A model generated the notes under the pieces. The model worked only from the letters and a program-made list of their open reading frames with translations, did no database searches and was not told where the DNA came from. The position numbers and the translations under genes were made by a program. DNA of 32,457 nt, taken from the NCBI GenBank assembly GCA_944364075.1, contig CALVVZ010000012.1, positions 1 to 32,457 of the forward strand. The letters are read 5' to 3'. Of this stretch, positions 16,337-24,985 are shown piece by piece. The stretch comes from an uncultured Clostridia bacterium (GTDB lineage: Bacteria > Bacillota > Clostridia > Christensenellales > Aristaeellaceae). How positions within the stretch are numbered: the stretch's first letter is position 1; the number at the start of each line of letters is the position of its first letter.

Positions 16337-19300
16337 ATGCAAGCTACGCGCATTAAACAAGGACTGCTATGGACTTTGGTGATGGTGCTGCTATGCGCCA
16401 TGCTACCGGTCGCCATGGCGGACCAAACCACCCTGTCGGTATCTTTCAACGGGTTGCGGGCCACGGCGGAAGGCCAGTGGCTGACCGAACCCCTGACCGG
16501 GGATTTTGAGGTGTGGTCCGGCGATTCCCTGCTGGGAACGGTTACGGCCAATGCCCAGGGCGGCGCGGAAGCGTTGACGCTGTCCTCCATAGCGGATATA
16601 ACCCTGCGCCCCGTGATGGATACCATGCCCGAGGGCTATCTGGTTCAGGAAGCGCCCATCTCCGTGTCCATTGCGGAGGGAAAGGAAAATCAGCCTCCCG
16701 TGCTGGTCTACGCGGATGCGGGGCTATTCACCGTACAGGGCGAGGTAGGCGCTTCCTTTGCCGTGCTTCGGGTACGGCAGGATGAGGAAGGAAAAGCATC
16801 CCTGGAGGAGGCGTTGACCTTCTCCCTGGATGAAACGGGATACTTCGCGCTGCCCCAGGCCATTGCGTCCGGCGATTATGTCCTCCGCCAGCTCACCGCA
16901 GCCCAGGGCCGGGGTCTGGCTGCGGATCTCGCCTTCCATCTGGAGGCTTATCACGGGGATGTGGCAGACATCCTGCAACTCCAGGTAGAGGGCGTAGCCG
17001 CCAACGCTGCCACCGCGACTCCTGTGATCACCCCTACGCCTACCGCCACGCCGACAGCTACGCTAGCGCCTGCCCTGGAGACTACGGAGGCTCCCACGCA
17101 GGCGCCCACGGAAACGCCCGTACCTGCGGACTGCGCGATCTACGGCACGGTGCGCTGCGGCGACGCCGGGGTTTCCGGCGTGACCGTCACCGTGCAAACC
17201 GGCGCTTCTGCGGTCACCGATCAGCAGGGCGCGTTCTCCCTGGAAGGGCTAACTCCGGGCGAATATGTCATGACCTTTATCCCTGCCGACGGCCGGTATG
17301 TGATTCCTGCCGCCGTGCAGACCGTCCGCGTAGGCGGCGACAGCCCCGAAACAGCGGAAATTTTTACGGATGCGGAAGCGCGCGGCCTGCTGCGCCTGAC
17401 CGCTTCCCCCGCCGTGGGCTACAGCTGCCAGCTTGCACAGAAGGACGTGGTGGTCGCGCAGGGAGAATCCGGCGCGGACGGCACGCTGGTGCTGGGCAAT
17501 CTGGACCCCGGCGAATATACCCTGACCCTAACGCTTCCCCAGGGAATGCTGCTCACGGAGCTGAACCATGCCGCTACTTTGCAGCGGGACCGCGCGCAGT
17601 GGAACGTAACCCTCACCGGTGGACAGGAAAGCGCCTATCAGCTGGCTTTCATTCAGGGCGGCGGTCTAAGCGGCACAACGGTCAACCTGCCCGATGGTAC
17701 CATGGTCGCCCTTTCCAACGAGCAGGAACAGCTGCAAACCACGGTCGCCGGCGGGGCCTATGTCTTTGATAACCTGCTTCCTGGCGCTTACACCCTTGCC
17801 GTTTCCCTGCCCGCCGGGGGCACGCCCGCCGGGGAGAGATGGACCGGTCTGGAAGCCGACGGCCTGCGCCAGGCGTCCGCTTCCGTAACGGTGGTCTCCG
17901 GGGAGACGCTTGCTGTGCCCGAGCTGTCCTGCGTCAGCGCGTCCGCCCTGTCCGGCCAGGTATTCACCGACGCCAATGAGGATGGCACGTTGCAGGCCGG
18001 TGAAACCGGCGTCGCAGGGGCCACGGTCAACCTGCTGGATGCTTCCGGCGCAGTGCAGGCCACGACGCTTACGGACAGCAACGGCCTATGGGCTTTCTCG
18101 GGCGTTCCCGCCGGAGAGTGGCGGATACAGATCATTCCGCCCGAAGGCGTCGCCCTGCTGGGCAAACTTGGCGACAGCATGGTGAGCTTTACGGGGCTGA
18201 GCGATCCGCTGACATTGTCCGGCACGGACCTCACCGGGCTGAACGCTGCCGCCACCGCCGCCTGTACGCTGGAAGTGAACGTATTCATTGACGCGAACAC
18301 CAACGGCGAGCGCGGCACCTATGAACGCCGTCTGGCGGGCGTGCAGCTGGAGGTCATCCGCGTACTGGAAAACGAGGAGGCGGTGATCGCCGCTCAGACT
18401 ACCAATGAGGAGGGAGAGGCCGCCTTTGCCACCCTGGCTCCCGGAACCTACAAGCTTCGGGCCACGCTGCCTGCGGGCTACGGTTTCGGAAAGCAGGGCA
18501 AGGAGATTCGCGCCACCTCCAGCATCATGGAGATGAGCTCCGAGCTTACGCAGGTAAGCCAGACGTTTACCGTGGGCCATGAAGCGGCCGCCCAGGTGGG
18601 CATCGGCGTGAATACCATGGCTACCGTTACCGGCATCGTTTGGAAGGACGAGAACGCCGACGGCATCTGGAACGAGGGCGAGGGCGTTATGCCCGGCGTC
18701 ACCGTCACCCTGACCAGCGAAAAGGACGACCTGACCTATACCGCGCAGTCCGGCGAGGACGGCGTATACACCCTGAACCAGGTGCGTGCCGGGAGCTACA
18801 AGCTCTCCTTTACCTGCCCCGATGGGTGGATGTTTACCCGTTACAGTTCCACCGGCGGTACGCGGCGCTCCATCATTACCACCGAGGGCCGCCGCACGGC
18901 CAGCAAGAGCATCAACCTGGACGCCGGCGAGGTGCTGGACCTGCAACACGTGGGCATGATGCAGGAGGCTACCGTGGAAGGCATGGCTTTCCTGGACGCC
19001 AACTACAACGGCCTCTATGATGAAGGCGAAGCGCCGCTAGCCGGCGTGGACGTGGAAATGTACAAATCCAACGGCGACCTGGTGGCTTCCGCTATTTCCG
19101 CCGAGGACGGAACTTTCCGCCTGACGGCCCTGCGGCCCAACGATTACCGGTTGCGGGTCATTCTGCCCGACGACGGCTCCACCTTTACCACCACGGTGGA
19201 TACTTCCATCACCGGCAACTGGCTCAAGGCGCGCTCGGGCCGCCGTGAAAACAGCGTGGACCCCTTGACCCTGAGCCTTGGGGAAAGCAAGCAGGTCGTG

Positions 19301-21412
19301 GTAGGCGCTATCTATCCCGGCTCCATCACGGGCACCTGCTACCTGGACGACAACTTCTCCGCCACCATGGACGAAGGCGAGAAAACCGTCTCCGGCCTGA
19401 CCGTCACGCTGCTGGACGCAGCGGGTAGCGAAGTGGACAAGGTCAAAACCAACAATAAGGGCGTTTACACCTTTAAGGACCTGACCCCCGGAACCTACCA
19501 GCTGTCCATGCAGGCCAAGAGCGGCTATGCCTTTACCTGCCTGGGCGCTCAAAACGTCATAGTCAACCTGACCGGCGGCGCGGGCCAGTCCGAACCCTTC
19601 TTCCTGGCGCTGGGAGAAAACCGCCAGCAGATGGATGCGGGCATGATCCTGCCGGGCACGGTCCAGGGCAGCGTCTTCGCGGACAGCAACGACAACGGCC
19701 TGCAGGACGAGGGCGAAACCGGATATGCGGGTGCTGTGGTACAGCTGATGAACGAATCCGGCGCCGTCTTTGAAACCACGCTGGACGAGAGCGGCGCCTA
19801 TCTCTTTGACGCCGTGATGCCCGGACGCTATTATGTGCGCTATGAACTGCCCGGAGACGCGGTATTCTCCCCCGTGCAAAGCGGAGGCAATGCCCTGGCC
19901 GGGGACGGCAACGTGGGTGCCAGCGAATGGTTTGACTTCGCCACCGGACAGGAAGTATCCATGCCCCTGGTGGGCGGCGTGACCCTGGGCGCGGTCAGCG
20001 GCACCGCCTTTGCCGACCACGATGGCAACGGCCTGCTGGATGCCGGGGACAGCCTGCTTTCCGGCGTAACCGTGACGCTGACCCCCAGCCGTTCCGACCT
20101 GAGCGAGATCAGCTGTGTCACCGGTATGGACGGCGTCTTTGTCCTGGGTCAGCTGCATCCCGATACCTATACGCTGCGGGTTTCCTTCCCGGAAGGCATG
20201 GCGCTTACCCGGCAGGCGGCCTTCACCCTGCCGCTGACCCCCGGACGCAGCGAACAGAGCGTTTCCCTGGCCGTAGCCATGGGGGATCGCTATGAAAACC
20301 AGCTGCTGGGCTGCGTAATCCCCGCCACCGTCAGCGGACGCCTCTGGCTGGATGAAAACAACAACGGGCGCATGGAAGATACGGAAAAGACGCCCGCAGG
20401 CAAGCAGATACTTGTGATGGATGACGCCACGGGGCAGGCTTTCGCCACCCTGTCCACCGATGAAACCGGCGCCTTTGTGGCCACTGGCCTGCTGCCCGGA
20501 ACCTACACCTTCTCCCATGCCCTGGACGATACCATGCTGGCTGCCAAGTCCGGGGACAGCACCTTCCAAGACGACTTCTCCGCCATTGTGCAGCACGTCA
20601 CGGTCCAGGAAGGTGAAGTCCGGGAGGACCTTCTGGCCGGCGTGGTGGTTTACACTTCCCTGGGTGGCACGGTATGGGCGGATGTAAACGGGGAAATCGT
20701 TCCCCTTGCCCAGGCGCACCTGGTGCTCACCGACAGCACCGGTACGCAGCTGCAGGTGTTTGATACCCTGGAAGACGGCGTTTACCGCTTCGACCGGCTT
20801 TTCCCCGGCGACTACTACATCGCCGTTACCCTGCCGGAGGGCTATCTGGCCGTGGAGCCGGGCGACGCGCGGCTGGCCGATGGCAGCCGTGTCAGCATGC
20901 TGGTGCAAACGAACGGACGCGCCGGGCAGAGCGACCTAATTACTCTACGCATGGCGGAAAATCAGCTTGACCTGGATGTTGGCGGCGTGCAACCCGGTAG
21001 CCTGGGCGATCTGGCCTGGCTGGACCTGGATGGGGACGGCTGGTATGATTCCAACGAGCCGGGACTCCCCGGAGTGGCGCTGCGCCTGATCCGAAACGGC
21101 GAAACCGTGGCGGAAACCACCACGGACGCCTACGGCTACTACATGTTCCGCGACCTCTACCCCAGTACATACAGCCTGGAAGTCACCTATCCCGCCGAGG
21201 TCAAGCCCACCAAACCCGGAACCGGGCTGATGAACAGCCTACTGCCCGAGAGCGAGGATACCGTTTCCACCATCGAGGGAATTCAGGTGAACAGCAACGC
21301 TGCCAACCGGGATACAGATATGGGCTTCGTCCTCCGGGAGGAAGGGGTATATCCCGCAGGCATCGGCGACGCGCCCACCCAGGACTGGACCAAGCTCACC
21401 TACGGCGAATGA
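16337..21412 (+). CDS. Giant secreted SdrD/Cna-B-like multi-repeat protein
   Basis: 1691 residues. A Sec signal peptide (hydrophobic core about 9-26, likely cleavage after AMA at about 28) is followed by a unique N-terminal region to about 220. A Thr/Pro-rich linker (about 224-264, TPTPTATPT-like) comes next, then about 13 tandem beta-sandwich modules to the C-terminus. Nine or ten modules carry the SdrD_B signature: G-x-V/A-F-x-D-x-N-x-DG near the start, a GE/GVxVxL strand, then G-x-Y-x-F-x-x-L-x-PG-x-Y. The acidic DxNxDGxxDxGE loops probably bind calcium; the first three modules are degenerate. No LPxTG motif, C-terminal transmembrane helix, SLH, LysM or dockerin is visible; the protein simply ends after WTKLTYGE. 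It is probably released, or held by another protein. Such repeats normally form stiff stalks in adhesins. Start chosen from GGAGG 10 bases upstream and the signal peptide. It forms its own unit with a terminator. Confidence 0.88.
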   Translation: MQATRIKQGLLWTLVMVLLCAMLPVAMADQTTLSVSFNGLRATAEGQWLTEPLTGDFEVWSGDSLLGTVTANAQGGAEALTLSSIADITLRPVMDTMPEGYLVQEAPISVSIAEGKENQPPVLVYADAGLFTVQGEVGASFAVLRVRQDEEGKASLEEALTFSLDETGYFALPQAIASGDYVLRQLTAAQGRGLAADLAFHLEAYHGDVADILQLQVEGVAANAATATPVITPTPTATPTATLAPALETTEAPTQAPTETPVPADCAIYGTVRCGDAGVSGVTVTVQTGASAVTDQQGAFSLEGLTPGEYVMTFIPADGRYVIPAAVQTVRVGGDSPETAEIFTDAEARGLLRLTASPAVGYSCQLAQKDVVVAQGESGADGTLVLGNLDPGEYTLTLTLPQGMLLTELNHAATLQRDRAQWNVTLTGGQESAYQLAFIQGGGLSGTTVNLPDGTMVALSNEQEQLQTTVAGGAYVFDNLLPGAYTLAVSLPAGGTPAGERWTGLEADGLRQASASVTVVSGETLAVPELSCVSASALSGQVFTDANEDGTLQAGETGVAGATVNLLDASGAVQATTLTDSNGLWAFSGVPAGEWRIQIIPPEGVALLGKLGDSMVSFTGLSDPLTLSGTDLTGLNAAATAACTLEVNVFIDANTNGERGTYERRLAGVQLEVIRVLENEEAVIAAQTTNEEGEAAFATLAPGTYKLRATLPAGYGFGKQGKEIRATSSIMEMSSELTQVSQTFTVGHEAAAQVGIGVNTMATVTGIVWKDENADGIWNEGEGVMPGVTVTLTSEKDDLTYTAQSGEDGVYTLNQVRAGSYKLSFTCPDGWMFTRYSSTGGTRRSIITTEGRRTASKSINLDAGEVLDLQHVGMMQEATVEGMAFLDANYNGLYDEGEAPLAGVDVEMYKSNGDLVASAISAEDGTFRLTALRPNDYRLRVILPDDGSTFTTTVDTSITGNWLKARSGRRENSVDPLTLSLGESKQVVVGAIYPGSITGTCYLDDNFSATMDEGEKTVSGLTVTLLDAAGSEVDKVKTNNKGVYTFKDLTPGTYQLSMQAKSGYAFTCLGAQNVIVNLTGGAGQSEPFFLALGENRQQMDAGMILPGTVQGSVFADSNDNGLQDEGETGYAGAVVQLMNESGAVFETTLDESGAYLFDAVMPGRYYVRYELPGDAVFSPVQSGGNALAGDGNVGASEWFDFATGQEVSMPLVGGVTLGAVSGTAFADHDGNGLLDAGDSLLSGVTVTLTPSRSDLSEISCVTGMDGVFVLGQLHPDTYTLRVSFPEGMALTRQAAFTLPLTPGRSEQSVSLAVAMGDRYENQLLGCVIPATVSGRLWLDENNNGRMEDTEKTPAGKQILVMDDATGQAFATLSTDETGAFVATGLLPGTYTFSHALDDTMLAAKSGDSTFQDDFSAIVQHVTVQEGEVREDLLAGVVVYTSLGGTVWADVNGEIVPLAQAHLVLTDSTGTQLQVFDTLEDGVYRFDRLFPGDYYIAVTLPEGYLAVEPGDARLADGSRVSMLVQTNGRAGQSDLITLRMAENQLDLDVGGVQPGSLGDLAWLDLDGDGWYDSNEPGLPGVALRLIRNGETVAETTTDAYGYYMFRDLYPSTYSLEVTYPAEVKPTKPGTGLMNSLLPESEDTVSTIEGIQVNSNAANRDTDMGFVLREEGVYPAGIGDAPTQDWTKLTYGE

Positions 21413-21428
21413 TCCCCTGCACCCCTGT

Positions 21429-21465
21429 GCCCGGCACGCGATTCCGCGCTGCCGGGCGTTTTTTT
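21429..21465 (+). terminator. Terminator of the SdrD-like gene
   Basis: GCCCGGCA (21429-21436) pairs perfectly with TGCCGGGC (21450-21457), followed by a run of seven T (21459-21465). It lies 17 bases after the stop codon. Confidence 0.92.
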
Positions 21466-21538
21466 GTGCAAGCAGCGGGACCTTCCATAAACCGGAAACG
21501 CACCCTGTTGCACGCGATCATCCCCAAAGAAATATGGA

Positions 21539-21567
21539 TTGACAATCCCCGCGCAGCGTGGTATGAT
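21539..21567 (+). promoter_or_regulatory. Strong sigma-A promoter of the asd-dapA-dapB operon
   Basis: Perfect -35 TTGACA (21539-21544), 17-base spacer, -10 TATGAT (21562-21567). Transcription would begin at about 21574, just before the lysine riboswitch, leaving a leader of about 370 bases. Confidence 0.88.
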
Positions 21568-21594
21568 GACAACGTTTCCCGGAAATGAAAAGTA

Positions 21595-21773
21595 TTGGAA
21601 CAGAGGTGCGTTCCGCATCAGTAACGGCAGGCGAGGGTTGGGTCCCGCAGAGCCGCCGCGAAAGGGCCGGACGCCGAAAGGGCCGTTTCCACCCAGGAGC
21701 GGTTCCTTGGGCGCAGGGTGAACAATTCTGCGACTGTCATCGGGCGACGGCCCGGCGGAGCGCTGATTCCGAA
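21595..21773 (+). promoter_or_regulatory. Lysine riboswitch (L box)
   Basis: The conserved L-box blocks appear in order: AGAGGTGCG (21602-21610), AGTA (21620-21623), GCCGAAAGGG (from 21673), GTGAACAATTCTGCGACTGTCAT (core GACTGTCAT at 21732-21740), and GGAGCGCTGAT before the closing strand. The outer stem can form between TTGGAA (21595-21600) and ATTCCGAA (21766-21773) with one bulge. Lysine binding folds the aptamer and, in this class, promotes premature termination. A terminator lies about 70 bases downstream and the operon makes lysine precursors, so an OFF switch is expected. Identification is from consensus memory and was not scored with a covariance model. Confidence 0.85.
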
Positions 21774-21782
21774 CGCGAAGGG

Positions 21783-21876
21783 GCACGCGATCCCGCGTGC
21801 TTGCATCGGTAGTATATCCGATGCGTCCAGAAACCTTCGTTGGCGCACCGCAGGCTGGCCCTGGGGTGATTTTTTT
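21783..21876 (+). terminator. Riboswitch expression platform: hairpins and attenuator
   Basis: Two perfect hairpins, GCACGCG/CGCGTGC (21783-21800) and GCATCGG/CCGATGC (21803-21824), follow the aptamer. The terminator is CACCGCAGG with CCTGGGGTG (21846-21868, one G/G mismatch), followed by seven T (21870-21876). It lies between the aptamer and the asd start codon, so lysine-dependent premature termination is the likely control. The exact antiterminator pairing was not worked out. Confidence 0.7.
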
Positions 21877-21943
21877 CATACTTTCGGGGCAGCTTGAAAA
21901 GCGGAAGCATTTTGCACGGGCAACGAAAAAGGAGAGGAATAGC

Positions 21944-23038
21944 ATGAGATCCTATCGCGTAGGTATTGTGGGCGCCACCGGCATGGTGGGCCAGCGGTTC
22001 ATTTCACTTCTGCAGGGGCATCCCTGGTTCCACATCACCGCCCTGGCCGCCTCCGCCCGCAGCGCCGGAAAAACCTACCGGGAAGCCGTGGGGGATCGTT
22101 GGGCTTTTGACTGGGAAATTCCCGCGCAAGTGGCGAACATGACCGTTTTGGATGCGCAAAACGTTGAAGAAGTGGCGAAGCATGTGGATTTCATCTTCTG
22201 CGCCGTGGATATGAAGAAGGATGAGATCCGCGCCCTGGAGGAAAGCTATGCCCGGCATGAAGTGCCCGTGGTATCCAACAACAGCGCTTGCCGCGGCCTG
22301 CAAGATGTGCCCATGGTGGTGCCGGAGATCAACGCCAACCATATTGCCGTTATCGAAACCCAGCGCAAACGACTGGGCTGCCGCTACGGCTTCATCGCCG
22401 TAAAGCCCAACTGCTCCATCCAGAGCTATGTGCCTGCCCTGACGCCCCTGATGGATTTCGGGCCCGAAAAGGTCAGCGTATGCACCTATCAGGCCATCAG
22501 CGGCGCGGGAAAAACCTTCAAGACCTGGCCGGAAATGGTGGACAACGTGATCCCCTACATCAGCGGCGAGGATGAAAAGAGCGAGCAGGAACCCCTGAAG
22601 CTGTGGGGGTCCCTGGAGGAAACGGCGGACGGTCCGGTTATCCGCAATGCGGCGCTGCCGGTTATCAGCGCCCAGTGCCTGCGGGTCGCCGCCGCAGACG
22701 GACACATGGCGGCTGTTTCCGTAAGCTTCCGCAACAAGCCCAGCCGGGAGGAAATTCTTCGCCGCTGGAACAGCTTTGAAACCGAAGCCCAGCGCCTGGA
22801 ACTTCCCAGCGCTCCCAAGCCCTTCCTGCAGTACTGCGAGGACCCTGCCCGCCCCCAGACGCGGCTGGACCGGGATTTCCAGGGCGGCATGGGCGTATCC
22901 ATCGGCCGCCTGCGGGAGGACAGCATTTTTGACTACAAGTTTGTTTGCCTGAGTCACAACACCGTGCGCGGCGCAGCGGGCGGCGGGATTCTCACCGCTG
23001 AGCTGCTCTGCGCCAAGGATATTATTCAGGCCCGCTAA
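21944..23038 (+). CDS. asd: Aspartate-semialdehyde dehydrogenase (archaeal/fungal-type)
   Basis: 364 residues. Reduces aspartyl phosphate to aspartate semialdehyde with NADPH, the branch point for lysine/diaminopimelate, methionine and threonine. The NADP loop GIVGATGMVGQRF is at about 7-19, SNNSACR at 111-117, and the catalytic cysteine is C157 in AVKPNCSIQ. The SNNSACR/KPNCSIQ pattern belongs to the form common in archaea and fungi and found in some Clostridia, distinct from the E. coli type. Start ATG follows AAGGAGAGGA. First gene of the riboswitch-controlled operon; dapA follows after 26 bases. Confidence 0.95.
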   Translation: MRSYRVGIVGATGMVGQRFISLLQGHPWFHITALAASARSAGKTYREAVGDRWAFDWEIPAQVANMTVLDAQNVEEVAKHVDFIFCAVDMKKDEIRALEESYARHEVPVVSNNSACRGLQDVPMVVPEINANHIAVIETQRKRLGCRYGFIAVKPNCSIQSYVPALTPLMDFGPEKVSVCTYQAISGAGKTFKTWPEMVDNVIPYISGEDEKSEQEPLKLWGSLEETADGPVIRNAALPVISAQCLRVAAADGHMAAVSVSFRNKPSREEILRRWNSFETEAQRLELPSAPKPFLQYCEDPARPQTRLDRDFQGGMGVSIGRLREDSIFDYKFVCLSHNTVRGAAGGGILTAELLCAKDIIQAR

Positions 23039-23064
23039 CCGCCCATTGAAAAGGAGTTGCGCAC

Positions 23065-23952
23065 ATGAAGCAGGGATTCTTCACGGGCTGCGGCACAGCC
23101 CTTGTCACACCGTTCACCAAAACCGGTATTGATTGGGAAAACCTGGACCGTCTGGTGGAGAATCAGCTGGCCTGCGGCGTGCGCTGCCTGGTGGCGGTGG
23201 GCACCACCGGCGAACCCGCCACCATGACCCGTGAGGAACGCATGGCCGTCATCCGCCGGGTAGCGGACAAGGCCCACGGCCGGGTCCCCGTGGTAGCCGG
23301 CACCGGCGGAAACAACACCCGCGAGGTCATCGAGGAGGCGCACCTGGCCCGGGACAGCGGCGCCGACGCGCAGCTATGCGTAACCCCCTATTACAACAAG
23401 ACCACCCAGGCAGGGCTGATCGCCCACTACAACGCCATTGCAGATAGCGATATCCTGCCTGTGGTGGTTTACAACGTACCCGCGCGCACGGGCCTGAATA
23501 TCGCCCCCGCCACGCTGCAAACCATCTGCCGACATGAAAACGTCATTGCGGTGAAGGAAGCCAACCCTGACGTGGCGCAGGCCCTGGAAAAGCTGCGCCT
23601 GTGCGGCGAGGACGCCGCCTTCTACTGTGGCAGCGACGAGCTGAACTGGCCGCTGATGGCCTGTGGTTTTCAGGGCATCATTTCCGTGGCTTCCAATCTG
23701 CTGCCCCGGGCGCTGGCGGACCTGACCAAGGCCGCGTTGCAGGGCGACTGCCCGGCAGCCGCCCGGCAGCAGCTGGCTTTGCAGCCGCTGATCTCCGCGC
23801 TGTTCTGCGAGACCAGTCCCATCCCCGTGAAAGCCGCCATGGCGCTGCTGGGCCAATGCGAGGAGACCGTTCGCTTGCCCCTGGTGTCCATACAGCCGGA
23901 GGGCCGCGCCCGGCTGGAGCGGGTCATGCGCGAAATGCAGCTGATTGTATAA
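23065..23952 (+). CDS. dapA: 4-hydroxy-tetrahydrodipicolinate synthase
   Basis: 295 residues, a TIM-barrel class I aldolase that condenses pyruvate with aspartate semialdehyde. The Schiff-base lysine is K164 in AVKEAN. Y136 is in VVYNVPARTG with R141 for substrate binding, and the GTTGE loop is at 46-50. Length is standard. AAAAGGAG precedes the ATG. This is the entry step of the diaminopimelate branch and is often lysine-inhibited; here transcription is probably also lysine-controlled through the upstream riboswitch. dapB starts 17 bases after the stop. Confidence 0.96.
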   Translation: MKQGFFTGCGTALVTPFTKTGIDWENLDRLVENQLACGVRCLVAVGTTGEPATMTREERMAVIRRVADKAHGRVPVVAGTGGNNTREVIEEAHLARDSGADAQLCVTPYYNKTTQAGLIAHYNAIADSDILPVVVYNVPARTGLNIAPATLQTICRHENVIAVKEANPDVAQALEKLRLCGEDAAFYCGSDELNWPLMACGFQGIISVASNLLPRALADLTKAALQGDCPAAARQQLALQPLISALFCETSPIPVKAAMALLGQCEETVRLPLVSIQPEGRARLERVMREMQLIV

Positions 23953-23969
23953 GAAAGGTGGCTGCCTCT

Positions 23970-24725
23970 ATGAAGATTCTCATCAGCGGCGCGTTGGGCC
24001 ACATGGGCCGTGCGGTCGCCGCTCAGGCCTCCGCACAGGGGGTAGACATCGTGGCTGGCGTGGACGCCGCCACCGGAACCTGTGATTTCCCCTGCTATGC
24101 TTCCTTTGACGCGCTGCCTGATTGCAGCGGCGCGGTCCTCATCGACTTTTCACGTCCTGAGGCATTGTCGCCCCTGCTGGATTACGCGGTGCGCAACCGC
24201 CTGCCCGTGGTACTGGCCACCACCGGCTATTCCCCCGAACAGGAGCAGGAGGTGGACCGGGTCGCGCGGCAAATTCCCGTGTTCCGCTCCGCCAACATGA
24301 GCGTAGGCGTGGCGCTGCTCAAGCATTTGTGCCGGGAAGCCGCGAAGGTGCTCGGCGAGAGTTTTGACGTGGAGATCATGGAAGCGCATCACAATCGTAA
24401 GGTGGACGCTCCCAGCGGCACCGCGCTGCTGCTCTATGACGCCATCAAGGACGCCTATGCGGAGCCCCGGCAGGCGCAGCTGGGGCGCGGAGGCCGTGAC
24501 TGCAAGCGCCAGCACAACGAGATCGGCATACACGCCCTGCGCGGCGGCACTGTCACTGGAGAACATGAAGTATGCTTCTTTGGCCCGGCGGAGCGCATTC
24601 GCCTGTGCCACAGCGCCGAGGACCGCAGCGTGTTCGCCTCCGGCGCGCTGAAGGCCGCGGCCTTCCTGGCAGACAAGACGCCGGGACGCTATACCATGGA
24701 GGATCTGGTAACATCTGCCCACTAA
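23970..24725 (+). CDS. dapB: 4-hydroxy-tetrahydrodipicolinate reductase
   Basis: 251 residues. Reduces the DapA product to tetrahydrodipicolinate with NAD(P)H. The cofactor loop SGALGHMGR is at 6-14. The active-site motif EAHHNRKVDAPSGTA has the catalytic H140/H141 region and K144. Start ATG at 23970 follows AAGAAAGGTGG; the frame is open much further upstream, inside dapA, but that is chance. Last gene of the operon, followed by a terminator. The product feeds DapL and DapF, encoded about 11 kb away on the other strand. Confidence 0.96.
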   Translation: MKILISGALGHMGRAVAAQASAQGVDIVAGVDAATGTCDFPCYASFDALPDCSGAVLIDFSRPEALSPLLDYAVRNRLPVVLATTGYSPEQEQEVDRVARQIPVFRSANMSVGVALLKHLCREAAKVLGESFDVEIMEAHHNRKVDAPSGTALLLYDAIKDAYAEPRQAQLGRGGRDCKRQHNEIGIHALRGGTVTGEHEVCFFGPAERIRLCHSAEDRSVFASGALKAAAFLADKTPGRYTMEDLVTSAH

Positions 24726-24762
24726 CCATTGATCGGTGCATTATACACATGCATATAACATC

Positions 24763-24799
24763 AAAAACGAACGGAGATCATTGCTTCGCTCGTTTTTTT
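24763..24799 (+). terminator. Terminator of asd-dapA-dapB
   Basis: AAAAACGA-A-CG (24763-24773) pairs with CG-C-TCGTTTTT (24786-24797, one internal mismatch), and the T run continues to 24799. It lies about 40 bases after the dapB stop. Confidence 0.78.
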
Positions 24800-24910
24800 G
24801 TATGAGCGCTTTCGCTTTGAGAAAAACGTTTTTTTGATTTTACCTGCCAAGATACCACTACAAAAGCAATGGAAAACATAAAGCTGCAGCGCGAGCATAA
24901 TCCGTGCGGT

Positions 24911-24939
24911 TTGACAAAATAGCAATTTTTTATTATAGT
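24911..24939 (+). promoter_or_regulatory. Sigma-A promoter of the LacI-family gene
   Basis: Perfect -35 TTGACA (24911-24916), 17-base spacer, -10 TATAGT (24934-24939), 46 bases before the start codon. Local sequence is A/T-rich. Confidence 0.75.
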
Positions 24940-24985
24940 ACATGTAGATATAAGATGCGCTGCCGGCGGATGGAGGAGCAGATCC

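Noticed and set aside
14652..16382. A 576-codon open frame on the plus strand
   Set aside because: Antisense to asnS; its 3' part only runs into the non-coding leader of the next gene.
19037..20908. A 623-codon open frame on the minus strand
   Set aside because: Antisense to the SdrD-like gene; its apparent low-complexity repeats only mirror the modules on the coding strand.
16337..21412. Sortase-anchored or cellulosomal protein
   Set aside because: Neither an LPxTG-type sorting signal nor a dockerin or cohesin module is present, although SdrD-like repeats often occur with these.
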